From contig DASYSS010000085.1 of assembly GCA_036003045.1 (NCBI GenBank), positions 62,001 to 126,000 on the forward strand: 64,000 nt of DNA. Reading direction: 5' to 3'. A program made the translations under genes and the position numbers. Source of the DNA: Gemmatimonadaceae bacterium. GTDB lineage: Bacteria; Gemmatimonadota; Gemmatimonadetes; Gemmatimonadales; Gemmatimonadaceae. Within the stretch, counting starts at the first letter, position 1. Every line of letters begins with the position of its first letter. Below are positions 27,081 to 35,579 of the stretch, one piece after another. Below the pieces are notes generated by a model. The model ran no database searches. It saw only the letters and a program-made list of their open reading frames with translations, and had not been told where the DNA came from.

Positions 27081-28511
27081 ATGCCAGCCACGCCGCTAAG
27101 AAGCCCACGGATCCGCGGAAGCGTTCCGCCCAGTGCAGGCCGGGGTCCGTCCGGTACTGCTCGTGGCGTAGTCCGCCAGACCCAAGCCAAGGCAACCAGC
27201 CTCCTTCGAGATCCGTTCCGCATCGGCATCCTCATCCTGCTGGTGGACACCATCAGCAAGACGACGGGTGAGATTCCCGCGGCGCAGTTGATTCGGCCGA
27301 GCCTCCTGATTTTTTGCGGATGCGCGTTCTACGCCGTGTTGAACTTCAAAAAATCGGTGAATCTCGAGGTCTTTCATTATCGGGTGCCGCAGCTGATTCT
27401 CTTGCAAGCAGCGCTCGCCTGCGGGTCGGCGCTCTTTGGAATCTCGATGGGGCACGCGGCGTACTACATCCTCACGAACTACTGGAAGACGCTCGCCGTC
27501 GCGCTGCTCCTCATCGTCAGCCTGCGCAATTTGAGCGACGTCCGCCGCATGATTTGGGCGACGGCGCTTGCCGGCGTCCTCCTCTCGTTCATCTCCGTCT
27601 TCATCACGCACCTCTCGAAACAACGCGGCGGCGCGGTCTACGACGCGAACGACGTCAGCACGATCGTCGTCATGACGGTGCCGTTGACGCTGTTCGCGGC
27701 GCAGACCACGAAGGGGATCTGGCGGATCTTGTGCATCGCGGGACTCGTCCTGTGCGCAGAGACGATCGTGATCTCGGGCTCGCGCGGCGCATTCTTCGGC
27801 ATCGTCGCGGTCGGAGCCGCGCTCTTGCTATTCCTGCCCGGCATCTCCCCGGTGAAGCGAGTGATGTACGTCGGCGGGATCGCGGCCACGCTGGCGATCT
27901 TCGCGCCTGAAGGCTACTGGGAATCGATGCAGAGCATCGTCACGAATCCGACGGCCGACTACAACTGGGACGCCGGCATGGGCAGGCGACAGATCGCCAA
28001 GCGCGGCATCGGCTACATGATGGACCATCCCTTTTTCGGATTGGGAATCGACAATTTCTCGATGCAGGAAGGCATGTATTCCGACTACGCCAAGGAACTC
28101 ATGTCTCGGAACATCGGCGTGAAGTGGACCGCGCCGCACAATTCGTGGGTGGAGGCTGGCGCGGAGACGGGAATCCCAGGCCTCCTCGTGTGGGTCGCTC
28201 TGGTGGTCGGGAGCACCGTGCCGCTGATCAGGTTGCGCCGCAAGATGCCCGCGTCGTGGGCCCGCGACGGAACACCCGATCAACGATTCGTCTACCTGGC
28301 GACGCTGTACGTTCCGATCTCGATCCTCGGATTCGTCGTCTGTGCGACCTTCGTCTCGTTTGCGTGGAGCGACCAGTCGTACGTGCTGCCGGCGATCGCG
28401 ATGGGAATTCAGATGGCCTGCGTCCAGCAGTTCGGCCTCACCGTCGGAACGCCCGCGCGTCGACCAGTCGCACGAGGCAGGCGCGCCACGTTGGGACCCA
28501 ACGCCGTCTAG
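27081..28511 (+). CDS. O-antigen ligase / polymerase family protein
   Basis: A 476-residue integral membrane protein with about ten hydrophobic helices and the Wzy_C signature APHNSWVEAGAETGIPGLL (about 353-371), in which the His and Glu positions are typical of O-antigen ligases and polymerases. It either polymerises repeat units (Wzy) or ligates polymer to lipid A or another acceptor; sequence alone does not separate these. It heads a plus-strand operon of six genes. The ATG at 27081 gives a 45-residue cytoplasmic N-terminus; no Shine-Dalgarno is visible. Confidence 0.88.
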   Translation: MPATPLRSPRIRGSVPPSAGRGPSGTARGVVRQTQAKATSLLRDPFRIGILILLVDTISKTTGEIPAAQLIRPSLLIFCGCAFYAVLNFKKSVNLEVFHYRVPQLILLQAALACGSALFGISMGHAAYYILTNYWKTLAVALLLIVSLRNLSDVRRMIWATALAGVLLSFISVFITHLSKQRGGAVYDANDVSTIVVMTVPLTLFAAQTTKGIWRILCIAGLVLCAETIVISGSRGAFFGIVAVGAALLLFLPGISPVKRVMYVGGIAATLAIFAPEGYWESMQSIVTNPTADYNWDAGMGRRQIAKRGIGYMMDHPFFGLGIDNFSMQEGMYSDYAKELMSRNIGVKWTAPHNSWVEAGAETGIPGLLVWVALVVGSTVPLIRLRRKMPASWARDGTPDQRFVYLATLYVPISILGFVVCATFVSFAWSDQSYVLPAIAMGIQMACVQQFGLTVGTPARRPVARGRRATLGPNAV

Positions 28512-28541
28512 CGCTCCGAGTCGGTTCTGGACAATTCAAGC

Positions 28542-29750
28542 GTGACGCCGGACCCCAACGTCGTCCTGGTGACCGACGGCGAACAGCGCGCGGCTCTAGC
28601 CGTCGTTCGTTCGTTGGGCGCGGCCGGGTTTCGCGTCATCGTCGCCGCGCAGCGCAAGACTTCGCTGGCCGGTGCTTCTCGATTCGCCGCCGGGAAAATC
28701 CAGGTCCCGTCAGCCCTCGTCGATCCCGCGTCATTCGTAACGGCTATTCGGTCCGCGACGGAGGCCAACAACGTCGGATTGCTGATTCCGATCGCCGACG
28801 ATTCGTTGCTGCCCATTCTCGAAGCGCGCGAGCAGTTTCGCGGCATCACGATTCCCTTCGCGACGCTCGACCAAATGCGCCGCATCTCCGACAAGGGCGC
28901 GCTGTTGCGCATCGCGTCGAAGCTCGGCATTTCGGTCCCGGAACAGCGGGTGGTCGAATCTCGATCGACGGCCCACGACGTCGACATTCCCTCTCTTCGC
29001 TTTCCAGTCGTGGTCAAGCCATCGCGCTCAGTCGTGGAGATCGGCGCGAAGCGCGCGAAGGTCGGCGTGTCGCACGCCGCCGACGCCGCCGAGCTCGAAG
29101 CGCGGATCGCCTCGTATCCCGATGGGGCCTTTCCGCTTCTCGTCCAGCAACGCGTCGTCGGCCCCGGGATCGGCGTTTTTCTTCTGGTGTGGAACGGAGA
29201 GACGGTGGCCGTCTTTGGGCACCGAAGAATCCGCGAGCATCCTCCGTCGGGTGGCGTGAGCGTGTATCGAGAGGCAATTCTTCCCGATCCGGAGCTCGTC
29301 GCGAAATCGCGGGCGCTCCTCGATTGTTTCATGTGGCAGGGCGTCGCGATGATCGAGTACAAGGTCGAAGCGTCGACCGGCGATCCCTACCTCATGGAGG
29401 TAAACGGACGTTTTTGGGGATCGCTTCAGCTCGCGATCGACGCGGGAGTGGATTTTCCAGCTTTGCTCGCTCGCGTCGCGCGGACCGGAGAAGGCAACGT
29501 CGGCGCGGTTCACGCCGGCGCGCTTCGGCCGGGCATTCGTAGCCGCTGGGAATGGGGCGAGGCCAGTCATCTCCTCGCCCGAGTCAGAAAGTCGAGAGAG
29601 GAGCTTGCCCTACCGGCGGACGCTCCGTCGCTGCCGAGGACGCTGATCGACATGTTCCGTTGGCGCCGTGGAGATCGGTTGGAAATACTGCGGCTGTCGG
29701 ACCCGGCGCCTTTCTGGCGCGAAACCGTGGACTGGTTCAAACGACGATGA
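28542..29750 (+). CDS. ATP-grasp family ligase
   Basis: A 402-residue ATP-grasp enzyme. It has a PreATP-grasp Rossmann-like N-terminus (VVLVTDGEQRAALAVVRSLG), the ATP-binding lid (FPVVVKPSRSV, about 148-158) and the metal-binding segment LMEVNGRFWGSLQLA (about 282-296) with the expected Glu and Asn. These enzymes join a carboxylate to an amine, thiol or similar group through an acyl-phosphate. In this setting it may attach an amino acid or small acid to a sugar or precursor. GTG start 30 bases after the O-antigen ligase gene; its stop overlaps the next ATG (ATGA). Confidence 0.85.
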   Translation: MTPDPNVVLVTDGEQRAALAVVRSLGAAGFRVIVAAQRKTSLAGASRFAAGKIQVPSALVDPASFVTAIRSATEANNVGLLIPIADDSLLPILEAREQFRGITIPFATLDQMRRISDKGALLRIASKLGISVPEQRVVESRSTAHDVDIPSLRFPVVVKPSRSVVEIGAKRAKVGVSHAADAAELEARIASYPDGAFPLLVQQRVVGPGIGVFLLVWNGETVAVFGHRRIREHPPSGGVSVYREAILPDPELVAKSRALLDCFMWQGVAMIEYKVEASTGDPYLMEVNGRFWGSLQLAIDAGVDFPALLARVARTGEGNVGAVHAGALRPGIRSRWEWGEASHLLARVRKSREELALPADAPSLPRTLIDMFRWRRGDRLEILRLSDPAPFWRETVDWFKRR

Positions 29751-30916
29751 CTCGCCGACGGATGCGCGTCCTGCACATCGTTCAGAACCTCAATTGGGGC
29801 GGGATGGAGCGCGTCATCGCCGATCTGGTCACGCGAACCGACGCCGACCGCTTCGAGCTTCACCTGTTGTGCCTCCAGTACCTCGGGCGTTTCGCAGAAG
29901 GACTCGACCGGGTAGCACAGCTCCATGTTGCCAAGCCGATGTCGCGGTTCTCGATGTTGAACCCCCGCGGCCTGACCGCGACGATTCGCGAGATCGCTCC
30001 CGATCTAGTCCACACGCACAGCGGCATCTGGTACAAGGCCTCGCTCGCGGCCAGACGCGCCGGCGTGGGCGCGCTCGTTCACACGGAACACGGACGCCGG
30101 AATCCCGACCTCTGGTCGGATCGTCTGTTCGATGGTGCGGCGGCTCGGCGGACCGACGTGGTCGTCGCCGTTTCACAGCGGCTCGCGGAGGAGCTGCCGC
30201 GCGCACTCCGAATTTCGAACGCCAAGATCGCCTGCATACCGAATGGAATCGACACCGAGCAGTTCAAACCGATAGCCGACACCGGCGCTGTCCGCCGGGA
30301 GCTCGGTCTCGGCGCCTCGACGCCGATTGTCGGGAGCATCGGACGCCTCGAGCCGATCAAGGCATACGATCAGATGGTGGAGGCGTTCTCGGACTTCGCG
30401 CGCCGGCCGACCGGGCGGGATGCCGTGCTCGTTCTGGCGGGCGAAGGAAGCACGCGCGAGGCCATCGCCGGGCAGATTCGACGACTCGAGTTGGAGGGAC
30501 GCGTTCACCTGCTCGGATGGAGAAGCGACATTCACGATCTTCTATCTTCGTTCTCGCTCTTCTCGATGTCGTCGCGGAGCGAAGGAACGTCCATCAGCTT
30601 GCTCGAAGCCATGAGTATGGGCATTCCGCCGATCGTCACAGACGTCGGCGGCAACGCGGGGGTCTTGGGACCGTCGCTGTCGAGCAATCTGGTACCGTTT
30701 GGGCAACCGAAGGCGATGGCCGACGCGTGGGAGCGCTTGCTCGCCCAATCGTCGGTGCGCGACGAAAGCGCGCGGCGCGCGCGCTGGCGTGTGGCGACGG
30801 CGTTTGGCCTCGACGCCGTCGCGACGGCGTACGAAGATTTGTACGTCCGGCTCGTGGGGCGGAGAGCCGGCAAGACGGACGGAGACGTGTCCCAACTCGC
30901 CAGGGCCAGCACATGA
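29747..30916 (+). CDS. Glycosyltransferase, family 4
   Basis: A 389-residue GT-B enzyme. The N-terminal domain has VLHIVQNLNWGGMERVI, the usual glycine loop, and the C-terminal domain has the nucleotide-sugar binding signatures GSIGRLEPIKAYD and SMSSRSEGTSISLLEAMSMG (EX7E motif). It adds one sugar to the lipid-linked repeat unit in the cytoplasm. The ATG overlaps the ATP-grasp stop, and its own stop overlaps the wecB ATG, so translation is coupled. Confidence 0.9.
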   Translation: MTRRRMRVLHIVQNLNWGGMERVIADLVTRTDADRFELHLLCLQYLGRFAEGLDRVAQLHVAKPMSRFSMLNPRGLTATIREIAPDLVHTHSGIWYKASLAARRAGVGALVHTEHGRRNPDLWSDRLFDGAAARRTDVVVAVSQRLAEELPRALRISNAKIACIPNGIDTEQFKPIADTGAVRRELGLGASTPIVGSIGRLEPIKAYDQMVEAFSDFARRPTGRDAVLVLAGEGSTREAIAGQIRRLELEGRVHLLGWRSDIHDLLSSFSLFSMSSRSEGTSISLLEAMSMGIPPIVTDVGGNAGVLGPSLSSNLVPFGQPKAMADAWERLLAQSSVRDESARRARWRVATAFGLDAVATAYEDLYVRLVGRRAGKTDGDVSQLARAST

Positions 30917-32016
30917 AACTGCTCCACGTCGTGGGAGCGCGGCCGAATTTTCCGAAACTCGCGCCCGTTCACCGTGCTGCCGAGGCCGCGGGATTGGAGC
31001 AGTGCGTCGTTCACACGGGGCAGCACTACGACGATGCCCTCTCGGGGTCCTTCTTCCGCGACCTGGCGATTCGCCCGCCGGACGTGAACCTGGAAGTGGG
31101 CTCGTCGTCGCACGCCGTACAGGTCGCGCGGATCATGGAACGCTTCGAGCCGGTGCTCGAGCGATACGCGCCGGATTGGGTCGTGGTCTACGGCGACGTC
31201 AACTCGACGGCGGCGGCGGCGCTGGTCGCGTCGAAGATGAACGTGCGCGTCGCGCACGTGGAGGCGGGACTCCGCAGCTACGACCGACGCATGCCGGAAG
31301 AGATCAACCGCATGGTCACCGACCGGCTCGCCGACCTGCTGCTCGTTCCTTCGCGCGATGCCGTCGAGACGCTGCGCGCCGAAGGCGAGCCCGACGAGGA
31401 AATCGAGTTCGTCGGCAACGTGATGATCGATTCGCTCTTCTTCGCGCTCGACATGGCGCGCCGCACCGGCTTTCGCGAGTCGATCGGGCTGACACGCGGC
31501 TCGGCCTTCGTCGTCACGCTGCACCGGCCGTCCAACGTCGATGATTCCTCGCGCCTCGAGTCGATCGCGGACGCGTTGTCGCAGCTCGCAGAGCAGGCTC
31601 CCGTGATATTCGCCGCGCATCCGCGCACGGCGCAGCGGTTGGCCGCCTCGGGGCTGTCGCTCGGGAAGACGCGCGTGCTCGAGCCCCTGCCCTATCCAAA
31701 GATGCTCAATCTCGTGGAGGGGGCTCGCGTCGTGATCACCGACTCGGGGGGGCTGCAGGAGGAGACGACGGCGCTTGGCGTTCCGTGCCTGACCGTGCGC
31801 GAGAACACCGAGCGCCCGATCACCGTGACCGAGGGAACGAACGCGTTGGTTCCGGACCCGCGCGACCTCTTCGACGCGGCCATGCGCGCGACGGCACCGG
31901 TGGCGGAGCGCCGTCCCGAAGGGTGGGATGGGCGGGCGGCGGAACGAATCATCGAAGCGTTTCGCGCGCGCGACGGCTCGGCACGCCGGTCTCTCGACAA
32001 AGCCGCGGCGCGTTGA
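30913..32016 (+). CDS. wecB: Non-hydrolysing UDP-N-acetylglucosamine 2-epimerase
   Basis: A 367-residue enzyme interconverting UDP-GlcNAc and UDP-ManNAc. Hallmarks are VGARPNFPKLAPV at the start, VYGDVNSTAA, HVEAGLRSYDRRMPEEINR, the TLHRPSNVD segment and the C-terminal ITDSGGLQEETTALGVPCLTVR with REN(T)ERP. Full length for the family (about 370). It implies that ManNAc, ManNAcA or a derivative is a polymer component, although no UDP-ManNAc dehydrogenase (WecC) is in the window. ACATGA overlap with the GT4 gene upstream. Confidence 0.93.
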   Translation: MKLLHVVGARPNFPKLAPVHRAAEAAGLEQCVVHTGQHYDDALSGSFFRDLAIRPPDVNLEVGSSSHAVQVARIMERFEPVLERYAPDWVVVYGDVNSTAAAALVASKMNVRVAHVEAGLRSYDRRMPEEINRMVTDRLADLLLVPSRDAVETLRAEGEPDEEIEFVGNVMIDSLFFALDMARRTGFRESIGLTRGSAFVVTLHRPSNVDDSSRLESIADALSQLAEQAPVIFAAHPRTAQRLAASGLSLGKTRVLEPLPYPKMLNLVEGARVVITDSGGLQEETTALGVPCLTVRENTERPITVTEGTNALVPDPRDLFDAAMRATAPVAERRPEGWDGRAAERIIEAFRARDGSARRSLDKAAAR

Positions 32017-32030
32017 CGGGCGAGGAGCCG

Positions 32031-33431
32031 ATGGCGGCGCCGACGCCGGTTTTCGAGTCGAAGATCCGCGGCGACGCGAGCGCGCCGCGGCGGCGACTAT
32101 TGCTGCTGACGTACCATTTTCCGCCCGACGGAGCCGTCGGCGGTTTGCGCTGGGAACAGATGTCGAAGTTCTTCAGCGCGAATGGGTGGGCGATCGACGT
32201 CATCATGCGCGACGTGTCGAAGCTTCGCTCGCCGGACATGCGGCGGATGGAGCAGCTGCCGGCCCACGTTCGCGTCTACTCGGCCGTCGAGATCGAGCCT
32301 TGGTTGGCGAGAATGGAGGCGGGCATGTTGCGCGTTGTGCGTTCGTTTCGGTCCCGCACGTCGCGCGCAGGGGCGGCGGCGCCGACGACGGGACGGGCGA
32401 GCGCCAACGGTTCGGCGCCGCGACAAAAAAAGCGCTGGCTCGTGCACGCGCATGCGTCGATCGTTCGCGTCGAACGCGATCGCGCCTGGGGACGCGCGGC
32501 GATAGCGACGGGCGCCGGGTTGGGTCGCGCGAACCGCTACGACGCCGTCGTCAGCTCCGGACCGCCGCACATGGTGCACGACGCGGCGAGGACCGTCGCG
32601 CTGCGGCTCGGCGCGCCGCACGTCATGGACCTGCGCGATCCATGGAGCGCGTTCGAGCTCGAGCACGGCGATTCGACGAGCCGACTCTGGTTCGCCATCG
32701 CGCGGCATTACGAGAAGCGCGCGGTCCGGTCGGCCAAACTGGTCGTGATGAACACCGACTTGGCGCGCGACGAGATGCGGCGATTGTATCCGGCCGCGGC
32801 CGATCGAATCGTGACGGTCAGCAACGGCTCCGACGACGAGCCGATCCCCGCGGTCGAGGCCGACGGACGCTTCGTGGTGCGATTCGCGGGTTCGATCTAC
32901 ATGGACCGCAACCCCGGGCCGTTCTTCCGCGCCGCGGCATCGGTCGCGCGGCGCCATCGGCTGACGCCGTCGCAATTCGGCGCGGAATTCATCGGTGAAG
33001 TCGAGGAGTTCGCCGGACAAAGCGTCCGCGCGATGGCCGAGCACGAAGGGTTCGGCGACTATCTCACGCTGGGCGGCGCTCGACCGCGCGACGACGCGCT
33101 CAGATTCGCCGCCGGCGCGACGATGCTCCTCAACCTGCCCCAGGCTACGCACCAGTGCGTTCCGGCGAAGCTGTTCGAGTACGTTCGCTTCGATTCTTGG
33201 TTGCTCGTCCTCGCGGAAGCGCACAGCGCGACGGCCAAGATGTTTCAAGGAACCGACGCGGACGTCGTCGCGCCGGATGACGTCGACGGCATGGCCGCTG
33301 TGATCGAACGCCGTTATCTCGAGTTCGTCGACGGGCGCCGTCCGCACGCCGTCGGGCGGGACGGGCGATTCGACCGCAGGCGGCAAGCGGAGCTGCTGGC
33401 CGATCACCTTTCGCGGATCGTCGAGGGATGA
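32031..33431 (+). CDS. Glycosyltransferase, family 4-like
   Basis: A 466-residue GT-B enzyme. The first domain has LLLLTYHFPPDGAVGGLRW and ends with VMDLRDPWSAFE, typical of a GT4 subgroup that includes capsule and teichuronic acid transferases; the second has VTVSNGSDDE and LFEYVRFDSWLLVLAE. A disordered, basic insert (about 105-140) separates parts of the first domain. The ATG at 32031 follows the purine-rich GAGGAG (32022-32027), which supports this start over the long upstream frame. Its stop overlaps the start of the deacetylase. Confidence 0.85.
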   Translation: MAAPTPVFESKIRGDASAPRRRLLLLTYHFPPDGAVGGLRWEQMSKFFSANGWAIDVIMRDVSKLRSPDMRRMEQLPAHVRVYSAVEIEPWLARMEAGMLRVVRSFRSRTSRAGAAAPTTGRASANGSAPRQKKRWLVHAHASIVRVERDRAWGRAAIATGAGLGRANRYDAVVSSGPPHMVHDAARTVALRLGAPHVMDLRDPWSAFELEHGDSTSRLWFAIARHYEKRAVRSAKLVVMNTDLARDEMRRLYPAAADRIVTVSNGSDDEPIPAVEADGRFVVRFAGSIYMDRNPGPFFRAAASVARRHRLTPSQFGAEFIGEVEEFAGQSVRAMAEHEGFGDYLTLGGARPRDDALRFAAGATMLLNLPQATHQCVPAKLFEYVRFDSWLLVLAEAHSATAKMFQGTDADVVAPDDVDGMAAVIERRYLEFVDGRRPHAVGRDGRFDRRRQAELLADHLSRIVEG

Positions 33432-34345
33432 ATCGGCGGCTCAAGCGCGTCGCGGAATCGGCGATCCTCGCGAGCGGAGTGCCCCGCCTCACACGGCGCG
33501 CGCACCGCTCGCGCGTGTTGGTGCTCGCGTATCACAACATCGTTCCGACCGGCGAAGTCGCCGAAGGCGATGCGACGCTCCATTTGCCGCAACGCGAGTT
33601 CGCCCAGCAGCTCGACGCGATTCGTCGAACGCACGACGTGGTACCGCTGGCGTCGATCTTCGACGCGCCGGGCGTGCGCGGCCGGCCGCGCGTGGTCATC
33701 ACGTTCGACGACGCCTACGCCGGCGCGCTCGACGCCGGGCTCCGGGAGCTCGCCCGCCGAGACATGCCGTCGACCGTTTTCGTCGCTCCCGGGCTTCTGG
33801 GCCGGGTGACCTGGTGGGACGCGCTCTCGCGACCCGGCGGGGCCGGGCTTCCCGAGGCGGTGCGCAACCACGCGCTCGTGGAGCTCGCGGGAAAAGGCGA
33901 CGGCGTGGTGAGCTGGGCCAAATCCTCCGGGAATTTTCCGGCCGAGCTGCAGCGGCGCCCACGCATCGCCCGACTCGAGGAGATCGAGCGGGCCGTCGCC
34001 GAATCGCGCGTGACGCTCGGTTCGCACACGTGGTCGCATCCAAATCTTCGTGCTCTCACCGACGCCGACGTGCGCGAGGAACTTTCGTCGTCGTTCGAAT
34101 GGCTCAGAGCGTGGTTTCCAGACGCGACGATTCCCTGGCTCAGCTACCCGTATGGGTTCTGGTCGGAGCCGGTCCGCGACATCGCGGCGGAAGTCGGCTA
34201 CGCCGCCGCCGTTCGCGTCGAGGGCGGATGGGTCGCGGCCGAAGGTGCGCGTGCGCCGTACGAGATTCCTCGCCTCAACGTTCCGTTCGGAATGTCGGTC
34301 AACGGACTGTCGCTGCGCCTCGCGGGGATAGCGGCCGGCCGCTGA
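33428..34345 (+). CDS. Polysaccharide deacetylase (NodB domain)
   Basis: A 305-residue carbohydrate esterase family 4-like protein. The NodB motifs are ITFDDAY (91-97, with the catalytic base and metal Asp) and SHTWSHPN (199-206, with metal ligands His200 and His204), plus a later PYGFWSEPV segment. It should remove N-acetyl groups from a polymer or a lipid-linked sugar. There is no signal peptide; a short hydrophobic patch near the N-terminus is too weak to be a membrane anchor. ATGA overlap with the GT4 gene; the 3' end overlaps the convergent GT4 gene by 47 bases. Confidence 0.85.
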   Translation: MNRRLKRVAESAILASGVPRLTRRAHRSRVLVLAYHNIVPTGEVAEGDATLHLPQREFAQQLDAIRRTHDVVPLASIFDAPGVRGRPRVVITFDDAYAGALDAGLRELARRDMPSTVFVAPGLLGRVTWWDALSRPGGAGLPEAVRNHALVELAGKGDGVVSWAKSSGNFPAELQRRPRIARLEEIERAVAESRVTLGSHTWSHPNLRALTDADVREELSSSFEWLRAWFPDATIPWLSYPYGFWSEPVRDIAAEVGYAAAVRVEGGWVAAEGARAPYEIPRLNVPFGMSVNGLSLRLAGIAAGR

Positions 34346-35579
34346 CCGGCGCGCGAGTCGACGCGAAGATCTCGAGGAAGCGCTTTTCATCTTCGCGCCA
34401 GTTGTACTTCTCGGCGGCGGCTCGCCGCCCGTTGTCGGCGAGCCGCCGACGCGTCGCACGATCGCGGAGAAGCGAGATCACGGCGGAGGCGAGTGATGCC
34501 GAGTCGCCGGGCGCGAAGAAGACGCCCGCGTGCGTTTCGTCGAGAACGCGCCGCATCGGCGGCAAATCCGATGCGACGATCGGGACGCCGGCGGCCATGT
34601 AATCGAACAGCTTGTTGGCGAGTGTGATTTTCACGTGCCGTCCGGCGCGAAAGGGCAGAAGCCCGACGTCCGCGGCTGCATAAAGCTCGGGGAGCGAAGC
34701 GTGCTCCCTCCACCCCAGCAGGTCGACGCTCGCCTCGAGGCCGGACTCGGCGACGAGTCGTTCGATTTCTCCGCGCTCGTCGCCGTCGCCGGCGACGACG
34801 AGTCGCGTCTTAGGGAATGCTTCGCGGATCAGCGGCAGCGCTCGCACGACGTCGGCGACGCCGCGGTCCCACATGAGAATGCCGACGAACAAGAGACTGA
34901 ACTCGTCGAAGGCCGGGGCGTCGCGCGAGGGATCTCGAGGCACGGCGCCGATCGCCTCGAGGTCTTCGGGCGTGTTTCCGACGTGGACGATTCGATTCGC
35001 CGGCACGCCGAGCCGGACGCAGCGGTCCCGCGATTCGTCGGAGACGACGACCACCGCGTCGGCGCGTCGCAGCACGGCTCGCTCGACGCGCTCCGCGCCG
35101 CTCGGATTCTTCACGATGCGATCGAGGAACGACGCACGGCCGAATTCGACGCGATCGCGCAGGAATTCCGGATACACCTCCGCCATGTCATAGACGACGG
35201 GGAGGCCGAGTCGCCGGCCGACGGCGAGCGCCGTGAGCGCGAGAGGCAGATCCCGCACGACGATGCAATCCGCGCCGCAATCCACGGCCGCCCGCAGAAT
35301 CGAGAAGTACCAGACTGGATTGGCCGGAAACGGAAAATTGATGACGCGATTGATCGGCCGCGCGGCGGTGCACGGAAGGCGCCGGACCGTCATCCATTCC
35401 GTCTGTTCGACGCGAGGCTGACATCGGTCGTTTCGCGAGATCAGAACCACGCGATGCCCCGCGGCCGCCAAGCTTCGGGTCTGCTTCGCGACGCGCGTGG
35501 CACGCCAGGGCCAGTCGCCGTCGTAGACGTAGAGAACCGTTCTGCCCTGGCCGGTCGGCGCCGAAGCGAAGGCGTTCAC
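34299..35579 (-). CDS. Glycosyltransferase, family 4 (paralogue A)
   Basis: A 426-residue GT-B enzyme. The N-terminus VLYVYDGDWPWRATRVAKQT closely matches that of the GT4 at 41998, so the two are paralogues. The C-terminal domain has LLFVGILMWDRGVADV and the ITLANKLFDYMAAGVPIVAS signature with the EX7E region altered. GTG at 35579 overlaps the stop of the upstream AsnB gene (GTGA), which favours this start over an ATG 30 bases upstream. Last gene of the minus-strand unit of AsnB, CapA, AsnB and GT4. Confidence 0.87.
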   Translation of the reverse strand: MNAFASAPTGQGRTVLYVYDGDWPWRATRVAKQTRSLAAAGHRVVLISRNDRCQPRVEQTEWMTVRRLPCTAARPINRVINFPFPANPVWYFSILRAAVDCGADCIVVRDLPLALTALAVGRRLGLPVVYDMAEVYPEFLRDRVEFGRASFLDRIVKNPSGAERVERAVLRRADAVVVVSDESRDRCVRLGVPANRIVHVGNTPEDLEAIGAVPRDPSRDAPAFDEFSLLFVGILMWDRGVADVVRALPLIREAFPKTRLVVAGDGDERGEIERLVAESGLEASVDLLGWREHASLPELYAAADVGLLPFRAGRHVKITLANKLFDYMAAGVPIVASDLPPMRRVLDETHAGVFFAPGDSASLASAVISLLRDRATRRRLADNGRRAAAEKYNWREDEKRFLEIFASTRAPVSGRPLSPRGAATVR

